A stretch of 53,861 nt of DNA. Origin: Pseudomonas moorei. Lineage in GTDB: Bacteria; Pseudomonadota; Gammaproteobacteria; Pseudomonadales; Pseudomonadaceae. This document shows positions 42,219-49,948 of this stretch, piece after piece. The stretch is taken from positions 1 through 53,861 of the forward strand of contig NZ_VZPP01000024.1 in NCBI RefSeq assembly GCF_008801475.1, read 5' to 3'. Both the position numbers and the translations under genes were made by a program. The notes under the pieces are model-generated. The model saw only the letters and a program-made list of their open reading frames with translations, was not told the DNA's origin and did not search any database. How positions within the stretch are numbered: the stretch's first letter is position 1; every line of letters starts with the position of its first letter.

Positions 42219-45200
42219 CTAGGCACCGGTCTTGCTGGCCGTGTTGGCTCGAAGCGAGCCGGCGGCCTGTTGGAATACCGAGTCCTTGATCCAGGGCTCC
42301 GGTGGCCTATTGAGCTTGAGGTTGAACTCACCGAAGCGCTTGACGTTGCTGGTCAGGTAGGGGCTGAGGAACGACACGTCCTCATCGGTGAACTGCCAGC
42401 CCTCGCGGGCCAGTTTATGCAGGATGCGCATCATGTCCACAGTGTTCTGCAGGATCACCGACGAGGCCACCATGTCGTTGTAGCGCAGCCGTTTCTGCTG
42501 CTCGTCCGGATCGTTTTCAGCAATCACATCGCCGCCGAAAGATAACCACTTGGAGAAACCGTTGTAGGACTCGATCTTGTTGGTGTTCGCGGTGACCTCC
42601 TGGCGCAACTCGCGACTGCCGATCCAGTTGAGCAAGAAGATCGTACGGATCACGCTGCCCAGTGCCTGAGCCGCATGGTAGAGCTTGTTGCGCCGGCTGT
42701 AGGAGCCGAGTTTGCGCAGCAGCATGGGCGAGGAAATCTTGCCGGCCTGGATCGACAATGCGACCTGCATCAGATCCTGCCAGTGGGTTTCGATCAAGTT
42801 CCAGTCGGCAGTGTCGGTGAACAGGCGGTTGATATGCTTGTACGAAGCACCGCGATCCGGCCGGCACATCACCAGGTCGCGCCAGTTGCGAATACGTGGC
42901 ATCAGATTGATGCCCAACAGATGGGTGAAGGCAAACACCGTGGCCGACTGCCCTTGGGTATCGGAGTACACCGTGTCAGCCTCGACGCTGAGATCAGCCT
43001 TGAGCAGCCCCTCGATCACGTAGATCGCCTCCCAGATGCCCGGCGGGATGAAGTGCTGGAACACGGCGATGTAGTTGTTGGCCACGTGCCGATAGGCCAC
43101 GGCTCCCATTTTGCGGTAGCGAAAGTGGTAGCCGGCCAGCAGGTTGTCATCATAGAAGTCGAACTGCGTGCCGTCCGCAGCCACCGCCTTGCCATCGCCC
43201 CAGAGCTTGGGCAGATCAAGTTGAAGGTAGAGTTCCACCAACTCGCGGTTAGCCTTGTCCAGTTTTTCCAGCGAGAGGTGACGGCGATTCGTATAGGACA
43301 GCATGTGTGGCGTGACATTACCGGTCAGATGCCGTGCAGCCTGGCTAGGGCCTAGGTTGCAGCCCATGGCGAAGATCGTCATCAGGTAGCGCTCGGCAGG
43401 CTCTTTGAGCTTCGGCTCGTTACCGGACATGGGCCCGAAATGCCGCGTGAACTGAATCCAATGCTCGATGTTAGCCATGATATCGAGCACATGCCTGGCC
43501 GGCATGCGCTGCATAAGCGCCGTCTGCAGCGAGATGGCCGAAGGGGGGATGTCCCGCGCCGCTACTCGGCGCAACACCGGTTCTCCAGCTTCGTTAATCG
43601 ATACGTCCCCTCGGCATGATGGGAATTTCTCGTCCAGTTGTTGCGCGGTTTCCTCCAACTGGGTCTTGAGAGAGGCAACAAACTCCTTCGCTGTGCCAGG
43701 CAGCCCCATCTTTTCGCAGTAGGCCGGTAGTCGCTGGAGACATTCCTCCCAGGGTAGCAACTGCTTGCGATAGTCGGCGAAGGATACCGACCCTTGTACG
43801 CACATGTCGCCGGATCGCAGCTCGCTGGCCAGGTAGGAGAAAACGCAAACTTCCAGATAGCGCCGGTTGGTCGGTGGCCCCTCACTCGAAGGGCGACGAA
43901 CGACCTTGACCCAGCGCTCCGACGCAAACGACAAATCGACGTGCTCGTCGATCCATTCGCGGTGTAGATTCTCGCTGTCCTGGATCAGTTGAAGTGCCTG
44001 AGTCAGCGACCGATCCTGAGTCGTGGGCTCCAGTTGGAGAAGGTGACTGAGACGGAACAACAGCGAGCGATGGGACCTGAAGTGCTTCCAGATCAACGGC
44101 AGGTAGTTATTACCGCCGGTAGCTTGGACTTCGGCGCAAGTCTCACGCAACCGATCCAGATTGCCATCAGGGGAGAGGTATTCCCGAATCAGGCTGCCAG
44201 CTTCCTGGTCATCCGGTTCTTGAACCAGAATCTGCACCACGCCGTCCAGGGTCGCCGCCAACTGCTCCAGCTTCTGGCGTTGTCGCGCCTGGATTTGTTC
44301 CAGCTCCTCCTTGGCGCGTTTATGGATCGTCGAAATCCGCCGGATGAACATCTCGGCCAGGTGGTCCCGAGTTCGCACACGCATTCGATATATCAAGGCC
44401 AGCATCAGCGTGTGGCGCTTCGGCAGCGAGCAGTCCTTCAGCTCGGAGACGTCCGCCGCCGCGGCTTGGGCAGCAAAGTGGCGAATCTTGGCATCGACGA
44501 TCCCCTCAAAGATGGCCTCCAGGTCCCCGAAGCTCTCTAGCCAGGCCAAGTGGTCGATCAGCACCTCCAGGTGCTTGCGAGATGGCTTCTTGGGTGCCTG
44601 TTTCAGCGCATTGAAATCGCTCTGGCGCCGGCCGAAGTCGGTGTCGAGCAGCTCCTTCAGCTTGTAGATCACCTCGATTGGCGCTCGAGTCACGACTAGG
44701 TTGAAGGTAACTTCCTGGGCACTCGCCAAGGCGGTTTCTGCGAGGTTGTTGAGCGTCGAATAAGCCGGAAGCTCATAGCCACGCTGAATCAGCTCATCAA
44801 GCATGGCATTGATGAGATCGACTCGCTGCTCAAGAACTACAGCGCAGTCACGTGCGATCTGCTCAGTGACCGCTAGCCCGTCGCTGCTGTAGAAGGGGGT
44901 AACCTGCAGGTACTGCCGTACCGCTGCTTGGTGCCGGTAAAGGGTGCGGGGATTGCTATAGCGTGGAGCTATTCGTGCGCCGTAGCGGAGGCATTGCCGG
45001 ACATGACTGATGAGTTCCTGAGGAAGCTCCTCGAACGGAACGAAATAGTGCAGCTGCTGAAACACCTTTAACTGGATTGCCAGCCCAATCGAGAGCGCTG
45101 GACTCTTAGCGGTGTTGTTGACCCATTCGATCTCTGAATCAGACAGGGAATAGCTTCGATGAAGCTCCTTGGCCGGTAGCTGACTGGGCAAGATAGGGTA

Positions 45201-45233
45201 GGCTGTTCTTTCCACCGATGCCATTGAACACAT
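42219..45233 (-). CDS. tnpA: Tn3-family transposase, Tn4651 group
   Basis: 1004 residues, complete; an in-frame ATG three codons in (45224) is possible. The C-terminal catalytic region has LPKLWGDGKAVAADGTQFDFYDDN, VYSDTQGQSATVFAFTHLLGI and TNKIESYNGFSKWLSFGG, giving the DDE residues. It differs strongly from the outer Tn501-like transposase. One matching end lies at 45330-45375; no partner end was found, so the element may be immobile. Confidence 0.9.
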   Translation of the reverse strand: MCSMASVERTAYPILPSQLPAKELHRSYSLSDSEIEWVNNTAKSPALSIGLAIQLKVFQQLHYFVPFEELPQELISHVRQCLRYGARIAPRYSNPRTLYRHQAAVRQYLQVTPFYSSDGLAVTEQIARDCAVVLEQRVDLINAMLDELIQRGYELPAYSTLNNLAETALASAQEVTFNLVVTRAPIEVIYKLKELLDTDFGRRQSDFNALKQAPKKPSRKHLEVLIDHLAWLESFGDLEAIFEGIVDAKIRHFAAQAAAADVSELKDCSLPKRHTLMLALIYRMRVRTRDHLAEMFIRRISTIHKRAKEELEQIQARQRQKLEQLAATLDGVVQILVQEPDDQEAGSLIREYLSPDGNLDRLRETCAEVQATGGNNYLPLIWKHFRSHRSLLFRLSHLLQLEPTTQDRSLTQALQLIQDSENLHREWIDEHVDLSFASERWVKVVRRPSSEGPPTNRRYLEVCVFSYLASELRSGDMCVQGSVSFADYRKQLLPWEECLQRLPAYCEKMGLPGTAKEFVASLKTQLEETAQQLDEKFPSCRGDVSINEAGEPVLRRVAARDIPPSAISLQTALMQRMPARHVLDIMANIEHWIQFTRHFGPMSGNEPKLKEPAERYLMTIFAMGCNLGPSQAARHLTGNVTPHMLSYTNRRHLSLEKLDKANRELVELYLQLDLPKLWGDGKAVAADGTQFDFYDDNLLAGYHFRYRKMGAVAYRHVANNYIAVFQHFIPPGIWEAIYVIEGLLKADLSVEADTVYSDTQGQSATVFAFTHLLGINLMPRIRNWRDLVMCRPDRGASYKHINRLFTDTADWNLIETHWQDLMQVALSIQAGKISSPMLLRKLGSYSRRNKLYHAAQALGSVIRTIFLLNWIGSRELRQEVTANTNKIESYNGFSKWLSFGGDVIAENDPDEQQKRLRYNDMVASSVILQNTVDMMRILHKLAREGWQFTDEDVSFLSPYLTSNVKRFGEFNLKLNRPPEPWIKDSVFQQAAGSLRANTASKTGA

Positions 45234-45329
45234 CCCCCAAGCGAGGCAAAAGCATCAGCATAGACGGCTAGCCAGACGGTGGATGACCAGCAAGCCACGG
45301 CCTCTCGAATAACCTTTTAAATCATATAT

Positions 45330-45375
45330 TTACAGAACGAATGTCCTAATTTTTGCCTTATCTCGGCATAACCCC
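45330..45375. repeat. Tn4651-type terminal inverted repeat
   Basis: Read from the outside (minus strand) the end begins GGGGTTATGCCGAGATAAGG, the Tn4651/Tn4652-type terminus. It is just upstream of the 45233 transposase start and three bases before the lysR fragment's ATG. No second copy was found between 37000 and 45300. Confidence 0.8.
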
Positions 45376-45378
45376 AGC

Positions 45379-45638
45379 ATGAACATACGCCATCTTCGCT
45401 GCTTCATCGCCGTGGCAGAGGAACTGCACTTCGGCCGAGCCGCTCGACGGCTGCACATCGAACAGTCTCCACTGTCGCGCACGATCCACCAGATGGAGGC
45501 GGATCTAGGGGTGTCGCTGCTCGACCGCTCGCCACGCGGTGTTCGTCTCACATTGGCGGGACAGGTCTTCCTAGAAGAAGCCCGGCGCGTACTGCTGGCC
45601 TTCGAGCAAGCTCGGACCAAGGCACGCGCCGCGGCAAA
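45379..45638 (+). pseudogene. LysR-family regulator, N-terminal fragment
   Basis: The first 85 or so residues (MNIRHLRCFIAVAEELHFGR...) form an intact LysR helix-turn-helix with QSPLSRTIHQMEADLGVSLLDR. The frame leaves the family at AAA, where the inverted-repeat segment at 45636 begins, and stops at 45675. The effector domain is missing. The Tn4651-type end lies three bases upstream of its ATG. Confidence 0.85.
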
Positions 45639-45903
45639 GGGGTTTGGGGAGCAACGGAACAGAAAGTGCACTTAAGCCCAGCGCCTGCCCGCAAACCCTT
45701 GTGGCGTCTGGTTAGTTCGGGAAAACCATCCTTTTGTCGAACCCTGGCAGGCACTGACGCCAGGCCGTCCAAACGCATGAAAAGCAGTGCAGAAAAGTCG
45801 TTCAGTAAAACAAAGTCTGGATAACCGCCCCTATTTTCGGCAGCGGTGAACTCTAGCTAAGCCTTACGTTGGTTTTTGGTTCCACTGCTCCCCAAACCCC
45901 TTT
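45636..45903. repeat. 268-bp segment with 25-bp inverted repeat ends
   Basis: The end AAAGGGGTTTGGGGAGCAAC... (45636-45660) is matched in inverted orientation by 45879-45903 with two mismatches. Both junctions, into lysR and into tniA, fall exactly at these ends. Part of the segment (45640-45678, minus strand) also resembles 36830-36868, the leader just upstream of tnpR. It has no gene. It may be a miniature element or a recombination scar from res-like sites. Confidence 0.6.
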
Positions 45904-46279
45904 TGCACGCCTGCGCGACTTCGCGGTGGAACGCCGCCAGGCTGCGTTTCTGCTTGGTCAGGAAGCGCTTTTGCAGCAGCTCGCGGATGATGCGCTCGAC
46001 CGGTTCCGGCAAGCGCCCCTTGCCTTTGCCGCCGCCGGATCGGCCGGGCGTCAGGTCTGTTACCAGGCCAGTACCCTGCCGGGCGCGACGGATCAGGACA
46101 TATACCTGTCGCCGGGACAGGCCCAGCGCTTGGGCTGCCTCATCGGCGGCTTCATGCCCGACCACCTCAAGCGCTGCCAGTGGCCCGATGATTTCCGTCC
46201 GGTGCCGGGCTTGCGCCCATGCCTCGTCGGGCAGGGTGGCCACGCCTTGCGCGGCAATCGGTGGAGTGTCTGATGTCAT
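45904..46279 (-). pseudogene. tniA: tniA fragment of the Tn5053/Tn402-type element
   Basis: From ATG 46279 the frame encodes TniA residues 1 to about 127: GVATLPDEAWAQARHRTEII, ADEAAQALGLSRRQVYVLIRR, RLPEPVERIIRELLQKRFLT and AAFHREVAQACK. Family identity ends at 45904, where the 25-bp inverted repeat begins. The catalytic DDE domain and tniB, tniQ and tniR are missing, so this element is not autonomous. Confidence 0.9.
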
Positions 46280-46422
46280 GCCCAAACCTCGCTTTGGTGC
46301 ACACGAGTATTGAGCATAGTCGAGATTGGTGCAGACGACTCCTGATATTGGGCTGTCAGGAGCCGTATGCACACCAGGCGTTACATCCAGTCGGATGGTG
46401 CGGTCGTCTTCTGAAAACGACA

Positions 46423-46566
46423 GCGGCCCTGCCTGACATCCAGTTAGGGTATACCTCAAATTGACACTGCGTATTCCAGAGAACGTGATGACGGAAGGTT
46501 GAACCTTCCGTCATAGCGCATCTGGTTTGGCCTCCCGTCAGCCAACCACGGGAAACACTGACTCGA
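46423..46566. other. Distal part of res and a terminator-like hairpin
   Basis: 46423-46427 is the GCGGC duplication. The stretch around 46444-46470 (GTTAGGGTATACCTCAA, then TTGACA) resembles the crossover subsite I of Tn21/Tn501-type res. A perfect hairpin TGACGGAAGGTT-G-AACCTTCCGTCA (46489-46513) lies beyond the end of the OsmC gene and may end that operon. Confidence 0.7.
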
Positions 46567-47148
46567 TCATTGGAGAATGGTCAGCTTGGCCTTGAGATCA
46601 ATGGCTCTCGCGAAGTTGTGGTAATTCGGCGATGTTCGCTGCACCTGCGCGTGCAATGCTTTCAGCGCCGCCGAATCCGCCGACGACTCCATTTCGACCT
46701 CATACTCGACCTGGTCGTACCCTGGATTGATCCCAGGATCGATTCCAAGAAAACCTCTCAGATCGAGGCTTCCCTTCGTGCGGATAGTCAGCGATTGCAA
46801 CTCGATGTTCATTGCCGCCGCATTTGCCGCGTAGGTTGCAGTCATGCATGCGTTCAACGCAGCCAGGATCAATTCTTGTGGATTAGCGGCCGTGTCGGTA
46901 CCGAGCAATTCTGCCGGTTCGTCCGCGTCGATGACAAAGCCGCGCGCCAAGGCCGTGTCACCTAGTACGAGCGGCATGGTTCGCGCACGCGTCCGGGTGC
47001 CACCCTCCCAGGTTGTCACGACGCCGAACGTCGCGATGCCTGCGGCGGGCTTTGCTGCGACCTGATCTGCAAACTCACGCAATGCGCCGACGTTGATCCC
47101 GTTGCCGGGAGTTCCTTTAATGTTTGTGTTCATTTCTCGTTCCCCCAT
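46567..47148 (-). CDS. OsmC-family peroxide-reducing protein
   Basis: 193 residues from ATG 47148, or 188 from ATG 47133, which has a GGGGGA site. The 47148 ATG overlaps the SDR stop (TAATG), favouring coupling. OsmC-fold markers include NPQELILAALNACMTATYAANAA, with the first redox cysteine (NACM); the second OsmC/Ohr cysteine is not obvious, so thiol peroxidase activity is uncertain. Last gene of the SDR-OsmC pair. Confidence 0.85.
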   Translation of the reverse strand: MGEREMNTNIKGTPGNGINVGALREFADQVAAKPAAGIATFGVVTTWEGGTRTRARTMPLVLGDTALARGFVIDADEPAELLGTDTAANPQELILAALNACMTATYAANAAAMNIELQSLTIRTKGSLDLRGFLGIDPGINPGYDQVEYEVEMESSADSAALKALHAQVQRTSPNYHNFARAIDLKAKLTILQ

Positions 47149-47924
47149 TATGTGTTACGCCCGGCCATCACGCCGCCGTCAACGTCCCAGATTGCGCCCG
47201 TCACCCATGCTGCCTTGTCCGACAACAGGAAGAGGATGACCTCGGCGACGTCTTGTGGCGTCCCAACCCTGCCGATTGGGTGGAAGCTGTTGAATCCCTG
47301 TAAGGCGCCATGAACCTCGGCCTTGGGTATGAATCCCTCGTAAATCGGCGTTTCGACAACCGCCGGAGAAACGGCATTGACCCTGATTTGTTTGGATGCC
47401 AGCTCCATCGCAAGGTGCTGGGTCAGCGAATGCAAACCTGCTTTTGCCATCGAATACGCGGACGACGGCGTAGCCGCAATCGCCTGCTTGCCCCACATCG
47501 AGCCGATGTTCACAATGGCGCCGGGACGCTCGCTGGCCACGAGATTGGCCACGACTTTTTGTGTGATGAAGAAGAACGCTTTATTCAACGTCAAATATTG
47601 TTCGTAATCACTTTCCGTGTGCTCAAGAAACGCCTTCGGGAAGAACACCCCAGCCGCGTTGACCAGAAGATTGATGTCCTTGTGGTGTTCATCGATGGTA
47701 TGCAGGAGTCGCTTCACATCTTCGGCTCGCGAGAGATCGGCAGTCAGGGCGGTCACGGTGCCCAACGACGACAGCGCCTTGCGGGCCTCTTCGGCCTTGT
47801 CTTCACGGTGACCGACGATGACGACGCTTCCGCCTTGCTCAAGAACCATGCGGGCAGTTTGCAGTCCCATCCCGCTAGTGCCGCCGATGACCAACAACTT
47901 CTTGCCATTAAATTCAGTACTCAT
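47148..47924 (-). CDS. Short-chain dehydrogenase/reductase
   Basis: 258 residues from ATG 47924 with AAGGAG upstream. Cofactor motif GGTSGMGLQTA (about 13-23), NAAG motif (LLVNAAGVFF), and the catalytic Ser and YSMAK (SSAYSMAKAGL) are intact. It is a classical SDR; the substrate is unknown. The promoter holds one of two matching palindromic operators (47939-47956), linking it to the TetR-family gene that follows in the opposite order. Confidence 0.9.
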   Translation of the reverse strand: MSTEFNGKKLLVIGGTSGMGLQTARMVLEQGGSVVIVGHREDKAEEARKALSSLGTVTALTADLSRAEDVKRLLHTIDEHHKDINLLVNAAGVFFPKAFLEHTESDYEQYLTLNKAFFFITQKVVANLVASERPGAIVNIGSMWGKQAIAATPSSAYSMAKAGLHSLTQHLAMELASKQIRVNAVSPAVVETPIYEGFIPKAEVHGALQGFNSFHPIGRVGTPQDVAEVILFLLSDKAAWVTGAIWDVDGGVMAGRNT

Positions 47925-47938
47925 AATAATCTCCTTAA

Positions 47939-47956
47939 CTACCAACTAAATGGTAG
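47939..47956. promoter_or_regulatory. Operator of the SDR-osmC unit
   Basis: CTACCAACTAAATGGTAG, an interrupted palindrome, lies 15 bases before the SDR start. Fifteen of 18 bases match the site at 49259-49276. The TetR-family protein encoded between the two is the likely binder. Confidence 0.82.
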
Positions 47957-47983
47957 GGTTGTGTTGCAAAAAAAGTGCCGACC

Positions 47984-48568
47984 TCAGGTCAACACGGTGG
48001 AAAGAAAAGTGTTTCCAACTTCGGCCGGTCCGCGTGACGACCGCATGCCACGGCCCACCATCATCGAGCCTTCCAACGCGCACAAGAATGCCTCTGCGAG
48101 AGCCTCTGGGGTGGAATTCGAGGTGATCAGCGCGGCACGCTGACCATCGGCAACGACAAGAGTCAACCAGTCGAGATTGACTTTAAAGAATCGCTCGACC
48201 TCGCTCACAACGGCGTCCGGCAGCGAGTCCGACTCGGCACCCAACATGCCGCAGACACAAAGGCGCCGGTCCTTGGCGAAGGTGCGTTCGAAAAGTGCCG
48301 CATACGCAGTTAGCCTGTCAGGCGCTTTCGCATGCTGCCCTTCGATGCTCAGCAACTCCTCACGAAACCGGTGCGTGTAGCGCTGTGCGACCACGGCCAC
48401 GAGTTCACCCTTCTTGGGAAAGTGGTGGTGGATACTTGGTTTTTTGATGCCTACCAACTGGGCCACGTCGTCGTATGAGAAGCCGTTGTAGCCGTGCTGC
48501 TGTACCAACCCTTCAGCGGCATCGACCACCCGCTCGGCGGTCGGCGAGATTTCGGAGAAATGCTTCAT
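47984..48568 (-). CDS. TetR-family transcriptional repressor
   Basis: 194 residues. The N-terminal helix-turn-helix reads GYNGFSYDDVAQLVGIKKPSIHHHFPKKGEL (about 26-56), canonical for TetR. The C-terminal ligand domain has the CVCGMLGAE stretch, whose paired cysteines could sense oxidants or electrophiles. The start overlaps the cupin stop by four bases. It probably represses both promoters of this module. Confidence 0.92.
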   Translation of the reverse strand: MKHFSEISPTAERVVDAAEGLVQQHGYNGFSYDDVAQLVGIKKPSIHHHFPKKGELVAVVAQRYTHRFREELLSIEGQHAKAPDRLTAYAALFERTFAKDRRLCVCGMLGAESDSLPDAVVSEVERFFKVNLDWLTLVVADGQRAALITSNSTPEALAEAFLCALEGSMMVGRGMRSSRGPAEVGNTFLSTVLT

Positions 48569-49245
48569 GCAAGCGCCTCATTTGATTCGGCGACTGGCAG
48601 GTGGCCTGTCTTGACCAGGATGGTGCAGCCTGTATTGCTGAAGGGACGGTGAGCACTCAAATGCGGACTGCGCATCCATGTGCCGGTAGGGTAGCTTCCG
48701 AACTCATCCTCAAAGACGCCTTCCAACACATAGATTTCTTCACCGCCGTAGTGACGATGCGAATTGAATCGTGTCCCCGGGGCCCAGCGCACCAAAGCCG
48801 TATGTTGTGTGTCGAACTCAGAAAGTGGCATCACCGACAGACCCGGCACGAGGCCTGGAAACCAGGGGCCGTTACGGGTGTCGACCACGGTGCGTTGGCT
48901 GTCGGCTAGATCAAGATGGCGCAGCTTGACGAACAACGTGCAACCCGTCGCGGAGCTCGGTGCATGCGAAGAACCTGGTGGATTCTTGATGTAAGTCCCA
49001 GGCCCGAAGGTCCCGGATTCGTCGCTGAATTCGCCGTCCAGGACCAGAATCTCCTCGCCCAAGTCGTGCTTATGATTTTCAAAAGCGGAGCCCGGCGCGT
49101 ATCGCACGATCGAGGTGGCACGCGCCACTTCGTCGCCATCACGCTCCAGTAACTGGCGTTGAATCCCGGTCGCTGGCGAATCGACCCACTGTAAGCTTGA
49201 AGGCTCGACGACAACACGCTGCGAAAGATCTGAATTGAGTTTCAT
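48565..49245 (-). CDS. Double-cupin protein, ChrR anti-sigma-factor-like
   Basis: 226 residues comprising two cupin domains. Motif 1 copies are HKHDLGEEILVLDGEF (about 58-73) and HRHYGGEEIYVLEGVF (about 163-178), both with metal-binding His/Glu. The C-terminal half resembles the cupin of ChrR, but the zinc-binding anti-sigma domain is absent, so it is more likely an enzyme or metal-bound sensor. First gene of the cupin-tetR unit. Confidence 0.82.
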   Translation of the reverse strand: MKLNSDLSQRVVVEPSSLQWVDSPATGIQRQLLERDGDEVARATSIVRYAPGSAFENHKHDLGEEILVLDGEFSDESGTFGPGTYIKNPPGSSHAPSSATGCTLFVKLRHLDLADSQRTVVDTRNGPWFPGLVPGLSVMPLSEFDTQHTALVRWAPGTRFNSHRHYGGEEIYVLEGVFEDEFGSYPTGTWMRSPHLSAHRPFSNTGCTILVKTGHLPVAESNEALA

Positions 49246-49258
49246 GGCTTTATTTCAT

Positions 49259-49276
49259 CTACCGACTACTTGGTAG
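49259..49276. promoter_or_regulatory. Operator of the cupin-tetR unit
   Basis: CTACCGACTACTTGGTAG lies 14 bases upstream of the cupin start, the same spacing as the twin site before the SDR gene. Matching sites at both promoters suggest one TetR-family repressor controls the module. Confidence 0.82.
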
Positions 49277-49372
49277 GTAAGTTATAAGATCCCGATTTGT
49301 TTGTCAAATAGCTTTCGCCATTTTCTTTCATCCATTGAAAAAACAATGAATTGGTTACAAGAACTCGCGAAG

Positions 49373-49424
49373 CTTAGCGTACGATTTTTTCCGAATTCTC
49401 TATCGTCCCCATATATGCGTTAGG
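49373..49424. repeat. Right inverted repeat, target duplication and right part of the split 22-bp repeat
   Basis: 49373-49410 is the 38-bp right end of the outer transposon. 49411-49415 is ATATA, the second copy of the target duplication. 49416-49424 (TGCGTTAGG) completes the 22-bp repeat that starts at 33233. Confidence 0.92.
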
Positions 49425-49448
49425 GCTCACCAGCGCCTTGAGGCTTTT

Positions 49449-49638
49449 GGCGTGCGGATCCAAGGGCGCAGCTCTTGGTCGCCGAAGGCTGCTTTTGCGC
49501 TGCAGCAGCTCGCGCCCCCTAAATCGTCCCGTGAGCGGGCCCCAACAAGGGCCAGAGCGAACGGTGCGGTTGTCCACGGGCCAGGCGCGCTTTATTGCCT
49601 GGCCGGTGGTCAACCGCAGGGCGATTTCCTGAGTCATG
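49449..49638. repeat. 188-bp direct repeat, copy 2
   Basis: Second copy of 32944-33131, same orientation, on the other side of the transposon. Before the insertion the 3' half of the split 22-bp repeat lay 25 bases upstream, so repeat block and 22-bp element were duplicated together. No gene is supported here. Confidence 0.75.
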
Positions 49639-49775
49639 CACAGCCTTTGCCGCGAGCTGCTGCAGCGCCCGGCCTGCTGGCCGGTATGACCTCAATCATG
49701 ATTGCCCCCGGGGTGGAAGGGAGCCCGGGCGTGAGGCCGGGCCGAAAGTAAAACCCTGGGCCGTACGATACAATT
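49639..49775. other. Non-coding stretch with a half palindrome
   Basis: The only element seen is CGTACGATACA (49762-49772), a half copy of the TGTATCGTACGATACA family. No gene, terminator or promoter is convincing. Confidence 0.4.
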
Positions 49776-49898
49776 GGCAAGCGGAGCGCGCAGGCCGTAG
49801 GCCGGAGACGTGAGGATGGAAGCCCGAAGGGCCAAGACCCGGCGCGCTTTTGGCCGGGGCTTGGTTCACGACAGCCGCCCCCCGAAGGGGGCACGCAC
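49776..49898 (+). repeat. 122-bp direct repeat, copy 2
   Basis: Nearly identical to 192-313, same orientation. It lies immediately downstream of the leftward block that ends at 49949, while copy 1 lies upstream of the ssb side; together they bracket the block on the circle. Confidence 0.8.
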
Positions 49899-49948
49899 AA
49901 GGGAGGGAATCAGTTTGTGGGCTGGCCTGGCCAGCTCACAAGGCGGGT

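Larger units (their letters stand above)
36956..46422. mobile_element. Tn5053/Tn402-type element inserted in the res site
   Basis: The left end TGTCACTTTCAGAAGGCGAC... (36956-36980) and right end ...TTCTGAAAACGACA (46398-46422) are 25-bp Tn5053/Tn402-type inverted repeats. An exact 5-bp duplication GCGGC flanks them (36951-36955 and 46423-46427). Tn5053 relatives are known res-site hunters, and here the target is the res region of the outer transposon. Only an N-terminal tniA fragment survives, so the element cannot move by itself. It has become a container for other elements. Confidence 0.9.
33246..49410. mobile_element. Tn501/Tn1721-class Tn3-family transposon, 16.2 kb
   Basis: It is bounded by 38-bp inverted repeats (33246-33283 and 49373-49410) that agree in GGGGA and in the inner 27 bases (AGAATTCGGAAAAAATCGTACGCTAAG read as positions 12-38) and differ at positions 6-11. 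The 5-bp target duplication ATATA is exact on both sides. It carries tnpA and tnpR at the left end and a TetR/cupin/SDR/OsmC module at the right. A Tn5053-type element fills its res region. Complete ends, full-length tnpA and an intact duplication suggest a fairly recent insertion. Confidence 0.93.

Noticed and set aside
45857..46459. 200-codon leftward gene as a whole
   Set aside because: Only the part from 46279 to 45904 matches TniA; upstream it reads the transposon terminal region and downstream the 268-bp segment.
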